Below the pieces are notes generated by a model. It was not told where the DNA came from. It saw only the letters and a program-made list of their open reading frames with translations, and ran no database searches. Both the position numbers and the translations under genes were made by a program. Shown in pieces: positions 13,464-25,223 of a stretch of DNA of 64,000 nt. The stretch's first letter is position 1. Each line of letters opens with the position of its first letter. The DNA is from Alisma plantago-aquatica. Taxonomy: Eukaryota > Streptophyta > Magnoliopsida > Alismatales > Alismataceae. Where the stretch lies: assembly GCA_963693085.1 (NCBI GenBank), contig OY856409.1, positions 1,621,845,211 through 1,621,909,210 of the forward strand, given 5' to 3'.

Positions 13464-13749
13464 TGATATAACATCCTAGGATATGAGGCCTTACATAAAA
13501 AGAACTTAAAAGGAACGATTGGACTGCCCATATCACAAAGAAGCCCCTTCTTTTCAAGGAGTCCATCTCTAAGATCTCTATACTAAAGTGTGCTCAGCCC
13601 AGAATAGTACTAGGATAGGTAAACTATTGGGAAGTTGATCACGAGATGTGCATGAGTGAGGAAAAATCACATAATCAATGCTAATAGTGGTCTATGGGGC
13701 CAATCACCATTCCTAAGGTGCTACTAGAGTGGGTAGTTTGTCCAAACTA
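13464..13749 (+). repeat. Cassandra 5' LTR (+)
   Basis: It begins TGATATAACATCC, where the other Cassandra LTRs read TGTAACATCC, suggesting a small insertion at the tip. The body matches the LTRs at 14053 and 63338. The right border is set by the primer site at 13754. Confidence 0.75.
13556..13645 (+). ncRNA. 5S rRNA-derived segment in Cassandra LTR (degenerate)
   Basis: The order of blocks follows plant 5S rRNA: 'agtccatc...agatctc...tactaaagtgtgct' (A-box region), then 'agaatagtactaggatagg' (C-box region), then 'tattgggaagt'. Several promoter-box bases are changed. It is a retrotransposon part, not a 5S gene. Confidence 0.65.
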
Positions 13750-13753
13750 AAAA

Positions 13754-13766
13754 TGGTATCAAATCT
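13754..13766 (+). other. Primer-binding site, Cassandra (+)
   Basis: TGGTATCAAATCT just inside the 5' LTR corresponds to the initiator tRNA-Met complement TGGTATCAGAGC with changes in the second half. The minus-strand Cassandra has the unchanged site. Confidence 0.65.
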
Positions 13767-14052
13767 AGTTTCAGTAGGTAGGGCCCACATGGACATGCAA
13801 ACCCCAATCTTGAGCAGTGTTGTTCAGTCATGTTGGAAAGGTATATCTTGTTTGATCGAGCCACCATTACACTAGTAGCATTAGGCATGGTGAAGTCCTA
13901 TCAGAATTTATGGATCCACCCTTGTGTTTGTTGCAATTTATTAGAGTTGGGTCTACATGAGCCATTATGGATCTGCACTAAAATAGGGAAGTGATGATGC
14001 GGCCATATAGTTGAGCCTTGACGAGGACATCAAGAGTCCATGTGTGGGAGAC

Positions 14053-14334
14053 TGTAACATCCTAGGATTTGAGGCTTGGATTAAAAGGTCTTAAAAGAAA
14101 TGATTGGACTACCCATATAACTAAGGTGTGCCTCCTTTTTAGGGAGCTCATCAGTAAGAACTCTACAGTCAATAGTGCTCATCCAGAGTAGTACTAGGAT
14201 GGGTGACATGTCGGTAAGTTTATGACAAGATGTGCTTGAGTGAGGACAAAGTGTGCAGCTGAGCTAGTGGTGGTATGTGGGGCCATTCATCATTCTAGAA
14301 ACTTTACTAGAGCCTTGGGTATTGGGCCACAACA
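14053..14334 (+). repeat. Cassandra 3' LTR (+), with better-preserved 5S segment
   Basis: It starts TGTAACATCCTAGG and ends GGGCCACAACA. Positions about 14138-14230 carry the 5S-like blocks 'agaactctacagtcaatagtgct' and 'gagtagtactaggatgggtgac'; the latter is close to the plant 5S C-box. It is better preserved than the 5' LTR copy. Confidence 0.8.
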
Positions 14335-14450
14335 TTGCACTTGATTCTATGATGGATAATAAAATCACTCTTTCTTGTAGTGGAGTGTAATCCATGAGAT
14401 GAAGTCTTATAAATAGATAAGATGCTAAGGACTAATCATCATGGATGCTA
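14335..14450 (+). repeat. Dispersed repeat A, right half, with TATA-like box
   Basis: It aligns with 20081-20180 ('tagtggagtgtaatccatgag', 'tataaatagataagat'). A TATAAATA string lies at 14408-14415 and its counterpart at 20148-20154, which suggests the repeat is itself an LTR or promoter fragment. From 14451 to about 15540 no gene or known repeat is recognised. Confidence 0.6.
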
Positions 14451-15539
14451 TGCAGACTTGCATTGATGGGAGTGAGGATGCGATTTTCTTAAAGAGACAA
14501 AGAGTGAAATCCTAGGATGTCTCATATGAGTATGAACATGGTGTGGCATGAGATATAAGACATGATATATGAGGTACAACTCACATTTTTAATTAGGTGT
14601 GGGGATTAAAGGGTAGATATTGGAAACAACTTTACCTAGATGAAAGTCATCCACCCTCCCAAAATCCATTGCAAAAACTATCCTCTTTTAGTAAAAAAAT
14701 GTGAGTTGAGCTAAGGGGTGGTATGTGTTCAAAGCTAAAGATTCCTTGAACCTAGATAATAATTTCACACAAATGTTGGTTAGAACTGGTATTCCATATA
14801 GAACTTTGATAATTCCTCACCAAAGTCAAAGTGTCCATTCAAAAATTGGGCAAAAAGAAATATAACCCTTAACAAACATAAAGCTAATCTCATCTTTCAA
14901 ATTGATAAACTATGAATTGAAGTGATTAACCAACACAATGAATAAACAAAGGTTCTCATCTTGGAGCTTATATCAAGGCTAGAGCAGATCCTTAAAATAG
15001 AAGAAGGGGATTAGAAATAGTGGAGGAAGTCAAGCCGATGAAAAATTGTAACTCAAACACCAAGTTGTATTAAGCATATGTCAAGAAAAAATCTAGAAGA
15101 AAGAATATCACAATAGTGAAAGATGACTCTAATAACTCAATTAATAAACATATTTCCATTCTATTTGAGGTGCAACAACACTTCAAATCGCAATTTACTT
15201 CCATGCAAACAATAAAACTTGACATGCTGAAAAAAATGTCATGACAATTCTGACCACTATCAACAACAAATACTTATATTGTAGTACATTCCCATCAAGG
15301 TTGATATATATGATATTCTCTTAAAGGTAAACCCCTACAAATTAGTTGGACGTAAAAAAAGTCGGAAGCCAATACCTCTAGAAGAATTGGGACATAATTG
15401 GTAAATCAGTGATCATAAGAGTTGTAAAATCACTTAAAGGTATCCTATTACCCTCTAATATACATAGTTATGTAACCCCATCCTGAAAAGTGCAACAATC
15501 TAATGCATGTTTCTATAAGCAAGTAGTGCCTAAAAATTT

Positions 15540-17045
15540 CTTAAAATATTATTATCGATAGCTTGAAACAACACATGAAAGAATGGTAATTACGAATTAA
15601 AATTAGCTTTGTGCCCGTCTGTCAGATTTTGAATAGCATCATACTGGTGTCGGAACCTATATATAAAACGAGGAGGAGAATGAAAATAATAGAAATAAAA
15701 CTAGACTTATCAAGATCCTATGACTATATGGATGGTATAAAAAACACTATCATCAAATTAGTCTGGCAAACATATATGATGGAGTACACAATGGATTCTA
15801 TAACTAGAGGAAATATACATTTTGCTTGGAACGTGAAGCTTCTAAATATGTTCATTACAAGTACAGGACTCAGGCGGACCCATAGTCTCCTTTTCTATTT
15901 TTATTCTATATGGAGAGGTCAGCCAGGCTATTGACAATGTAGATAATTGGAAGTTGGGTCCCTATCAAACACTCCAGTAATGGCCCTAATTTCTTATGTT
16001 ATGTTTGCAAATGACCTAGTTATCGTTTCTAAATTATTTTGAAGTCATATGAATCTATCTTGAGGTCCCTACAACAATTTGGAAAAGCTTCATGTTAATA
16101 AGTGTTAAAGGAAGTCTTGCATTTTGTTCTCAAATAGTGTGCCTAGAAACCTATAGAAATCCATCTAAAATATGTGAAATATTAATAAAATAGATAGGTT
16201 GGGATGCCTTGGGGGTCACCATCATCCATGAGATGAACTAATAGGAATCCCATGCAGATACTTTGGCAAAGACCATAGGGAGGATCAATGTTTGGATTGC
16301 ATGGACCCAATCCTTTGCTCCTATGTAATGCCAAGTCTGTGATATCTTCCATACCAATGTTTTTCATGCAAATGTCTCTACTACCTATGAAGTTGCGTGA
16401 TATGGAAGACAACACAACATGACAGTTCATTTGGAGTGGAGGACAGTATACCAGGCCAATTTCATTGGTTTCTTGGAATAAGGTAACCAATAAGAAGGTT
16501 GGAGGCTTAGGTGTCAAGATCATCAGATATCGGAATACATCTCTAATCACAAAAAGTATCAGGAGATAAAGGCCAACATGGATGTGATTGTTTTCTAGTG
16601 TGAAGCATAGATACACATCCTTTAAAAATTAACCAGGTCACACTACCACTACTTTTTAATGAAAGTTGCACATCTACAAAGACTTTATGTAGAAAAATAC
16701 TACTGGGATTGTAACAAATGGACGTGATATGAACTGTATCATTTGATAATCAGATGCCTAAACATGAGAGTATATCTAGTGTGGTGATTTGTCCTATCCC
16801 ATAGGATCTCAATGATATGAAGGTTAGTTACCTTTTCTGATAATAATAGTAATTGGTACATTGGTTTCCTCCAAACTTACTTTCCAACAGAGATTGTTAT
16901 AAAAAAGTCTCGCATGTAGACTCTCTATGTGGGAGTTGGTTCCAATGTATGGACCTAGAATAAAATGTAGATGAGTGTGTGATGAATGCATATTCATCTT
17001 AGTTTTAGTCACCATTTTTGGCCCAGTTTTGCACTGAATGATCTA
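15540..17045 (+). pseudogene. L1-type LINE ORF2 remnant, part 1 (reverse transcriptase)
   Basis: ORF2 of plant L1 elements encodes endonuclease, RT and often RNase H for target-primed insertion. Readable RT blocks in order: FVPVCQILNSIILVSEPIY (about 15607), KIIEIKLDLSRSYDYMDGIK (about 15682, the palm D-x-S-x-x-Y-D motif), then LLPMKLRDMEDNTT and QFIWSGGQYTRPISLVSWNK with NKKVGGLGV (about 16370-16510, the thumb-side blocks). WYIGFLQTYFPTEIVIKK follows near 16850. Frames shift repeatedly and the catalytic FADD block is not recognisable. It is a different, older subfamily than the LINE at 26383. The 144-codon minus-strand ORF at 16182-16616 is antisense to this and not a gene. Confidence 0.7.
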
Positions 17046-17379
17046 ATATGCCCCCTGAATCTGCTCATATATAATTTTCGTCAATTTTAGAAATTGGAGT
17101 TTTGATCAAATCCATTCATCTCCATTGTAGGATTACGCATTGAACTATGTGCACAAGTATACGAGGTGGTGGTCCCGCTAACCGACTAGCAGGCCTAAGA
17201 AACTTTTGATAATTTTGGACCCTAGTTTCTATGGGCAATTTCTTCATCAGAAAGCATCCTCATCAATCAGAGGATTCATTGACGCAGGCCCATCGACCCA
17301 TAGCAATAGCGCCACCCCCCATCTGGGTGGGTTTGATCAATGAGGGTTGCGACTGTGGCCAAGTAGAGAACGCCTGTGA

Positions 17380-17690
17380 CCACGACGCTAGAGGATGCCT
17401 TGACTGAGACAAGACACCTCGACCACGAATGAGACAATTATCTCCACCGCGGTCGAGGCAAGACACCTCGACCGCAACTGTGGGCAAGAAGGTGATGCCA
17501 CGACTGTGGCCAGTGCCTCAACCACAGCTACGAAGACAATTCCGTGACTGCGACCACGAATAGAAGGTTCGTGGTCATGGCCAAGAAGAAACGACCACAA
17601 CTGCGACGCTGGAAAACACCTCGACCGAGGCACGCCCAGACAGACCTCGACCGAGGCACGTCCACACCAGCTCAACCTCGACCTCGATCA
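17380..17690 (+). promoter_or_regulatory. Dyad-motif cluster upstream of a TATA box (Tat-like LTR)
   Basis: It is built from CCTCGACC/GGTCGAGG and CCAC-n-GTGG motifs. A perfect 10-bp inverted repeat, GCGGTCGAGG (17449-17458) and CCTCGACCGC (17466-17475), has a 7-base loop. CCTCGACCGAGG occurs at about 17619 and 17645. The cluster ends about 25-30 bp before the TATA box. It is compatible with binding sites for dimeric factors; function is inferred only from position. Confidence 0.5.
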
Positions 17691-17715
17691 CAGAGTTAAG
17701 TCAGTGGTATGCACC

Positions 17716-17724
17716 TATAAATAG
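17716..17724 (+). promoter_or_regulatory. TATA box of the Athila/Tat-like LTR
   Basis: TATAAATAG within 'gcacc...acgacctccccatcc' is followed after about 30 bp by a C/T-rich stretch ('catctcttccgctcc') suitable as a start region. Confidence 0.65.
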
Positions 17725-18849
17725 ACGACCTCCCCATCCATTTGAGGCATCTCTTCCGCTCCACGATGTCGAAAGGCTACTGCTCTGTGCCCAATCTCAG
17801 GAAGATGATCTTTGCCGCCAAAGACTGCCTCTGTGGTGTTTTTGCTACTCTGCCATCCCGCTCCATCAAGATCTACTTCCTAGCCACAAAGGTGGTGGGA
17901 TTCAAATCTGTAGCACCCTCGACTATCAACCATCCACTACTCCTTCTCCTGTGAGTGAGAGTATGAGAAGAGAAGGAAGAAGGAGAGAGAACATTAGCCT
18001 CATCTTCCCTAGTGTTCTTCCCCTCCTCGTCTAGATTTTCCCTAAAATTGTGTAGAAGACCGCTTCTCCACTGAGCCGTGACCATCTTCTTCACTATGAC
18101 CATGGTGGAATCTTCCCTCACCCTTGTTCTTCTTGTTTCTATCATGAGGAGTGAGTAGTCCTTTTCAGTGGGGTGCAGGGACTAGCCCCGCTGCCCGTGC
18201 TTACATGTTCATCTTATAACATTCCATGGCTTCTATATAACATTCCATTTCAATGTTAATCGTTTAATATATGTTTTGTGGATTGATCACCTGACTTGCA
18301 TGATCTATTATATTCCTTTGTAGCGAGAACTTCAATACTTAGGATTTGAATATCAATTAACATGGTTGATGCTCGGACGAGAACTTTCAAAGGGATATCT
18401 ATCGAGTAGTCGGTGTGTGACCCATGGGTAATGAGACATTGAGCCCATGGAGATGCTTACACAAACTTTATTTCCTAACCCGATTCCACCCCAGTGATTC
18501 CCATTATTAATATAAACTCAATTTTAATCCTGCTCTTTTACTTTCCTTACAATTAGTGAAACTAAACCCAAATCAAATCTTGCTCTAAATATTTGTCTTA
18601 GTTGATCCAGATTCGACTACCAAGATTCTTAAAAATGTTTTCCTTGGGATTCAATCCTTACTATACTGTGATAAGATCCATCTACTTACGAGTGGTACTA
18701 TTGTATAAGGTTTTGGTAAAAACTTAGGGATTTCAGCCCTAAGTAAGTTTGTTAGTTCAGTAAAAAGTCATGTCAGTGTGCTATTCACTATTTATTCTTA
18801 CAGAGCAATTAGGTCATGCCATACTACTAAAAATACCTCTTATTGAGAA

Positions 18850-19660
18850 AAGCAAAGACAATTTATTTTATTAGAAAAGTAGAACAATTTATTTTGGTTA
18901 GTATGTCATAACTCACAACTTACTAATTGAAAAAGAGTCAAATGTCATATCAGAATCGTGGCACCTACTCAAGGTAGAATAGAAGTGTGGAGGCATCTCT
19001 CTGTTCACTTTTTAATTGTGAGAAAATAGAGACGGTGTGGAAGGTTATGAATGTATCTCATGATCTTCTTGACAAGCTACAATAATAGATAAGTTTCATA
19101 GTTAAGGTGAAATAAGAGGATCATATTTTGACGAATACGTCTGCATGGAACATTTGGAATTACACCAACAAACAAGTGTTTGTAGGAATTCCTTGAGTCA
19201 AATCATTTGGCATGTTTGATAAGAGAGCATGTTGGTGTCATCTTCATGGCTTTTACTCTAAGAAAACAGATGATAATAACTGAATTACTACATCATGGAT
19301 GCAATTGTAATAAGATCCTCTGTTGTTGTAGTTGCAGCCATGAGGGGTGATACATGACTATGGATCCATGGGGAGAATCATAAGACTCGAGTTGATTTTT
19401 CTCTATAGTCCAAATTAATGTATGTTGATTATGCTTTAAACATGGAAATGAAGAAAGATTTTAAAAAGGTTATCAATGAATCTGAGCAGAAGAATGTGGT
19501 GAATATTACTATTAGTCTTCCACATGAAACTTCTATTGATGCTTCAATTATAACTAGTATTAGGAATAACCTGGACAAAGACTAACATATAGAAGTCGAG
19601 TTTGTTTGGAGCGAATCTAATGGAGTTGTTGATATCCTATAAAATTTCACCCCAATAACT
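18850..19660 (+). pseudogene. L1-type LINE ORF2 remnant, part 2 (zinc-finger region and RNase H)
   Basis: This is the probable continuation of the LINE at 15540. Blocks: LFNCEKIETVWKVMNVS (about 19008), which fits the C-terminal RT zinc-finger region; AWNIWNYTNKQVFVG (about 19150), the 'W-x-I-W-x-x-x-N/K' block before RNase H; then a RNase H-like domain ending IEVEFVWSESNGVVDIL (about 19590-19637). Stops and frameshifts are frequent. Colinearity with part 1 and absence of overlap suggest one LINE split by the LTR. No clear poly(A) or TSD was found at the 3' side. Confidence 0.6.
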
Positions 19661-19984
19661 CTCATGGTCATTGTGCCTACACTATCACACTCAGTTGCAT
19701 CTTAGATTTCTTTGTTCTAATTTACATTGTAATGGCACAATCATGTTTCAGTAAGAAAATAACATTACTACATGTATTTGTTTTTATTTATCTACACTGG
19801 GAGGATGGAATCAATAAATATCCTACTGAGATCCCCAACAAATAGTAGCTATATTGACATCTACATATTCATGAAAAGATGATTTATATTGTTTTTCTTT
19901 ATGATGTTATACAATTGTTCTAAGAAATTCTTGGACAAACACTAATGTCAACCTATATTAACTATATTCATGCCATTGGGTCAA

Positions 19985-20180
19985 TTGATTTGAATTCCTT
20001 AAGATGAGTAAAATATGTAATCTGTTCAAATATTAGCTAATCCCATCTGGCTAGGTACCCCAAAAATCATAAACCTTGCTTGATGTCTATGTTGGATGGG
20101 CAAATTGGTCTTTCATTTAGTGGACAGTAATCTATGAGAACAAGACCTATAAATGGACAAGATCGTAAGGATTGATATGT
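19985..20180 (+). repeat. Dispersed repeat B (uninterrupted copy of repeat A)
   Basis: It matches 13366-13463 and 14335-14450 across the Cassandra insertion point, with the junction at 20076-20080 (TTGCT). It includes a TATAAAT at 20148-20154. Confidence 0.7.
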
Positions 20181-22530
20181 GGGGATGTTATAGGGAACCA
20201 CATTTAGGGATCAAAATTCGGTTATATCGTCTTGATTTTGGGTCGAGATGTTCAAAAGAGTTGAAATAAAATGTTTTAGTGGAATCTTCAAAACATATTT
20301 TGGAAAATTATGGGTCAGGTGTTGTTGTACCCAGACAAAAAATTTCCCTCGTTGGGGATGAGCCTGTGGTCACTTGATAAAAATGGAGAAGTAAAAACAT
20401 AATATTGGTGCCATAAATCTCTTTGAGTCACCACCCCATTATTAGTAAAATAAGGAAAAATAGAGGTGGGTGTTAAAATTAGTAGGAAAACATGAAAGAC
20501 CTGATTTTAACACCACCCACAAGGGGATAAGAAAGGTAAGTGTTATTTTAGAGATTGGATAAATGATCCTGTTATGAGTGGGAAAGGTGTTAGCAACCCA
20601 TCATACCCGAGAATTATATTATAACCTTCTGAGACTCTCACATTAAAATAATGGTGATCGAGCTTTATATACCCAAAAATGGTAGAAGCCAAAATTTTTT
20701 TGTTCTAGCAAACCATGTGGGAAGGATATGGCAGTACCTTTCTATTTGTATCCCCAAAGGTCTTAGGTTTTAGGTGTAGTGATATGAATCTCCTCAGGAC
20801 CTCCCACAGTGGAGTTCCATTCTTGGAGGTTGGAAACGATGCATATGAAGAGATAGAGAGCAAGAGAGATCTGGTACAACAAAACCTATATCTTTGAAAC
20901 AAATGTGTAGCTATCGATAGTTATGAATATGGCAGAGAATGCAACATTTATTATTGAGTAATCTATTGTTGTTAGAAGAAGTATCTTATAATTGCAAATA
21001 ATGAAAAAAGCAAAGGTGAAGACAATTGATCCTCTAGCTTCAGGAAGGTCAAAAGGGGCCCAAAATACAATTCATGTGGGGGTCTATTTGTAGGATAGAA
21101 TTAGGGTTTGGGGTTTCCAACTGGAAGATTATGGAATAGGTGGAAGATCATACCAATGATCGTGACGCATGGCCTATGGACTAAGGCAATCCACCACATG
21201 GCACATGGTAGATGGATATGATTTGTTAGGTGGTTCAGGTAGGATAAAGTATGTTTCTTAATTTTATGGCATTTCAAAAATTCTCTAGAGAAAATTGTGG
21301 AAAAGACGCATTCTGAATGAAAGTAAAAAAATAAAGTAGAGAGAAAAGATATTAATTCAACACCATCATTCATTAATTCAAAAAGAAAGGAAATTGAATA
21401 TCTAGGGAAAAAGGGAATATGTTATTTAAGATAATTCAATTGTGCCATTTTTAATAAGGCTTACAAAAAGTAGAATTGATGAAAAAATTACACTTTAAGT
21501 CTTATAAGAATGTTTAATATAGAAAGCCCCAAGATGGGTACAAGTGGGTGAAATGAATGAATTCAATGGGTGGAAAATTGTGAAAAAATATGAATAAATG
21601 CGATAAATAGATAAATGTGGGAAAATGAGGGAAAAGTGAGAAATGTGAAAAAATGGAACAAAATCCATCATTATCAAGAGGATTAACATTAGTTATGAAT
21701 TTCTTGGTGAAAAAATTGGGGTATCAACAATTTTCTCCTCTCAAGGAAAGGTTCAAGATAATTATGAGCATCGTAGGCTGGAGGCAAGTTTGAGTCCCAT
21801 TTTTGGTCAAGAAATGCCAAACTTGTTGGACTCATTAAAGGCATTCTAAAAAATCTTGAGAAGGCTGGAAAAACTAAGTGTGTCCTTTCCTTGAAAATAT
21901 GAGTTAATTAAATAGTCTTCATAAAAAAATAAGATTGGGCATGAATGATTTCTCCTGAGCAAAGGTAGCCTTTGACTGAGGCACATACCTATATCTAATA
22001 AATAATTTACTCCTCTGGAGTTTTACCGATCCATTTGAGGTCTACTGACTATAAAAGTGACTCCCATCATTGCTCTAGTTCTTAAATCATACATGTCTAG
22101 TTATCTCTCTAACACATGTCTTAGTGAGAAAAGGTGGATGTGAAAAGTAATTGTTATGGTGGTTTGTCAGAAGAAAATATAATTAGAGTCTATAATCATT
22201 AAGAATCATGGAAACTTCTTGATTGTTTAAACGTCTTGAAAATTAATTGTCTCTCTTCTTTTGCTACACATTTTACTTTTAATTTTTCTTTTTTTAGTAA
22301 ATGGAGGAGTGTACAAAATTAGGGTTAGGACTAGGACCCTAAAAGGGAAAATATGTTGAGTTCTTCTATCTATAATAGGGGTCTGATTGCTCAAGATTTA
22401 GGATTGGGGCATCCGACACATTCCCAGTTATAAGCTCACATTTTTAATAGTGATTATGAAGGTCCATTGTCTGCTCACTAGAGCAAGTGTGATATTTTAG
22501 GATCTAATTTATCAGAAGAGTGAAAAAAAA
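20181..22530. other. Non-coding, unassigned repeat-like DNA
   Basis: No ORF longer than 90 codons and no domain. The block at 20370-20640 ('gagtcaccacc', 'ggtgttaaaat', 'ggtgttagcaaccc') reads like non-coding retrotransposon sequence but could not be assigned. 21500-21680 is a purine-rich tract. Overlapping ORFs on both strands around 20705-20902 are mirror images and not credible. Confidence 0.4.
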
Positions 22531-22534
22531 GTTG

Positions 22535-23990
22535 AGATTGGGCATTAGGTGTTCATCTGGTGGTAAGGTGGTATCCTTGATGCGTTCCTCCATTGGTTTA
22601 TCATATGTCCCATAGAGAGGAAATGAGTAAATTCGTGACTCTCTAGTTATCACTTGATTTGATAAACCCTCTTTTGAAGTACATCCCCACTAAGAAAGTA
22701 TTGTCAAATATTGAAATGATAGAATATGTCATCATTTGAAAACTCCTCGCTGAAGTGGGGATAAAATATATGGAAATAAAAGCACATGTGATTACCAAAA
22801 GTTAGTACAAGATGAAGGGATAAAAATATATGGAAATAAGAGCACATGTGATTACCAAAAGTTAGTACAAGATGTAAGGATAAAAATATATCAAAATGAG
22901 AGCATATGTGATTAGCAAAAGTTCCTACCAGATGTATGGATCATACATCTTGACCAGGTGGGTTTAAGACATGATTAATTTAATTTTAGGTCATGATCTT
23001 GACCTCAAAAGGATTTAGAAATACAAGCTCATGATTGGTTTAATCTCATGTCATGATCTAAGGCCCAAAACATATTTGAAAGAAAAGTTAGTATAAGATG
23101 TAAGGATAAAAAATATCAAAATGAGAGCATATGTGATTAACAAAAGTTCCTACCAGATGTAGGAATCATACATCTTGACCTGGTGGGTTTAAGACATGTT
23201 TAATTTAATTTTAGGTCATGATATTAACCTCAAAAGGATTTAGAAATACAATCACATGATTAGTTTAGTCTCATGTTATGATCTAGAGCCCAAAAAATAT
23301 TTGAAAAATTTATCATGGGATTGGTTCAATTTTAGGTCATGAACCAAGATCATAGATTGAGTTTCAAACAAATTTATATAAATATGGTGGACTTATGACT
23401 AGTGACTATATTATTTCTATGTCTACTCTCTAGAACGTTTCCAATTCTTACATTTTCACAAGATGGATAAGATTGGGCACAGGTAAATTTCCAGATTTTA
23501 GGTGGCCTTCATGGCTATTGACTGTATCACTTAGTTATTTAATCCTAGAGCATCATGCAACCATTCATAGTTTTCTAGGATACTTGTTAGAATCTTCATA
23601 ACCATCATCTTGGTTATGTAGTTACTCAAAAGTGTTGAGGATTGATAAGATTGTGCACTAGACAAATATCCCGCATTAAGGTGACCTTCAAGGCCAGTGA
23701 TTGTATCTGAGTAATCATATGTTCCTTATATGATTTATAACTATGCATGAAAAAATTATTGGGAAGAGTGTTAAAAAATTTAAGATTGAGCATCAAGTGA
23801 TCATTTGGTAGTAAGGTGGCCTCAATGACACATACCTCCACTTGTTTAGCATTTGTCCCCTAGAGAGTCGACGGTCGATTATCCCTAACTCTCTATCTCT
23901 TATTTGATTTAATCAACCTTATTTTGAACTACAAACTCACTAGGAATGGTTCTTCCTTGAAGTGATATAGAGTCTAATTAGATATAAGGA
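22535..23990 (+). repeat. Large imperfect duplication with nested tandem repeats
   Basis: About 200 bp at 22535-22740 ('taaggtgg...cctcca...tagagag...ctctctag') recurs at 23785-23990, 1.25 kb away. Between them lie three roughly 60-bp tandem units (22756-22935, 'gcacatgtgattaccaaaagttagtac') and two roughly 235-bp units (from about 22853 and 23088, 'ttcctaccagatgta', 'taatttaattttaggtcatg'). There is also a roughly 100-bp motif ('gattgggca...aggtggcctt') at about 23470 and 23645. No coding capacity. Confidence 0.65.
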
Positions 23991-25070
23991 TATAAGGCCC
24001 TTGCAACATCCCAAAATTTCAAGAATAATTTAAACCTTGGAATGTGGTTTTTCTTAAATAAAATAGTTGAGGATCTTAGATGAAAAAGACCATGAATAAG
24101 ATTTATTAAACGATAATGAAGTGAGAAGAGTAAAATAGGATTGATAATACAATTTTCTTTAATATGGGTATCATGTGCTACAATTAACTCAAAGATATAA
24201 TTGTTGGTTTTCCTTTTCTCTCTCCTCCAAAGAAGTTACTCTAAAAGGCATAAAGGTAGATAAAATAACTTTTGAGTGGACAATAAGTTATCATATCGAA
24301 TTTTGGCTCAAGGTATCACAAAGGGAAGTATTTTCCCAACTATCTTATATACTGATGCCTTACATTAAAGTTAAATGACAATAAGGAATAATGTGGAAAT
24401 TTCTAGAAAAATATATGTTGAGTGTAACCGATGGGCATAATTTGATCATAACTTGCACCTAAAGAAAAGGTATACCAAAATTAGGGGAAGTCTTTATTGT
24501 TTTCCAATGGTTACCAACTTTAATATGCTAAATGTATAAAACCATAATGCATTAGTTTTAATGATGATGATATGTTTAAATGATCCTAATAGTCAAAGTC
24601 TAACCTATATGGATAAAAAGATAAATTTGGATCTAATTCAAGATTAATAATTCATATGTTATTAAAATTAGGGTTTTAGGTGATAATTGGAATGAAAATT
24701 GATATGTTGAATGTTATAAATAGGGTGTTTAGGGTTTTCAAACCCCAAGGATATTATTAGCATTTACTGAACCTAGGAAGGAAGATCATATCTCCTCAAA
24801 GTGCAAGGTAAGTGATCCATGTTAATTGAACATGAGTAATGTTTGCTTTTATGTATGTGTGTATACAATTAATGTTATGAATGTGTTATCTATTTCAATT
24901 GCTTAAAGTCAATGAATTAATAATGAATTGAATGTAATGTTTTATAATCCATATTATGGTATCATCTTCATGCACATTAAGAGTAAAGTCAATATTAAGA
25001 CTTAAGAGAAAGTTAATAGTTTTAAGAGAAAGAAAATTTTAAAAGATAACTTATAGAAGATCCTTACCAA

Positions 25071-25205
25071 GAGGCTCCTTGGAGAAAAACTAAGAGGCAC
25101 TTTGGTGCATAAGAGAAGAGGCAATTCAGTGCAACCAAGTGGCACTTCATTGTAATCTAAGAGGCACTTCAGTGCATAAGAGAAGAGGCATTTTGGTGAA
25201 AAATT
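25071..25205 (+). repeat. Hairpin minisatellite GCAC-TTYG-GTGC in the 5' LTR
   Basis: Units of about 24-27 bp read aagaggcactt(t/c)(g/a)gtgcataagag. Each core is a 4-bp stem (GCAC/GTGC) around a TTTG/TTCA-type tetraloop. It ends about 16 bp upstream of TATATAAG. Homologous array at 31378-31555. Confidence 0.7.
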
Positions 25206-25215
25206 CAAGGATTCT

Positions 25216-25223
25216 TATATAAG
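25216..25223 (+). promoter_or_regulatory. TATA box, gypsy-like 5' LTR
   Basis: TATATAAG in 'ggattcttatataagt' is conserved in the second LTR at 31571-31578, in both cases directly after the hairpin minisatellite. Confidence 0.7.

Larger units (their letters stand above)
13464..14334 (+). mobile_element. Cassandra-type TRIM retrotransposon, complete, + strand
   Basis: A miniature LTR retrotransposon with no coding capacity: LTR, primer site for initiator tRNA-Met, about 300 bp internal, PPT (GTGTGGGAGAC, 14042-14052), second LTR. The LTRs contain 5S rRNA-like sequence, the defining mark of Cassandra. The internal region aligns with that of the minus-strand copy at 63628-63883 ('tgaggccatatagttgag', 'cttgacgaggac'). 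The likely TSD is TTCCA/TTGCA (13459-13463, 14335-14339; one mismatch), and the uninterrupted repeat at 20076-20080 reads TTGCT. Movement would require proteins from other elements. Confidence 0.85.
17050..18840 (+). repeat. Athila/Tat-like LTR, probably solo, inside the LINE
   Basis: The block is compositionally distinct (17260-17700 much richer in G+C than its surroundings). It has a dyad-motif cluster, a TATA box (17716), a C/T-rich leader, and a distal part ('gatgctcggacgagaac', 'cccatgggtaatgagacattgag', 'ttccttgggattcaatcctt') of the kind found at the U5 end of Athila/Tat LTRs, comparable in order to 33900-34500. Exact borders and TSD were not found. No internal domain follows: LINE sequence resumes at about 18850, so a solo LTR is the simplest reading. 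The ORF at 17742-17954 lies in the leader and is not supported as a gene. Confidence 0.5.

Noticed and set aside
13556..14230. Possible 5S rRNA genes
   Set aside because: 5S-like sequence is internal to LTRs with PBS and PPT, lacks the 5S ends, and occurs once per LTR: Cassandra, not a 5S locus.
16182..16616. 144-codon minus-strand ORF
   Set aside because: It is antisense to recognisable LINE RT blocks on the + strand and has no domain; a shadow frame.
17742..18145. ORFs on both strands in the GC-rich LTR block
   Set aside because: They lie in the leader of a TATA-containing LTR, overlap each other in opposite directions, and show no domain.
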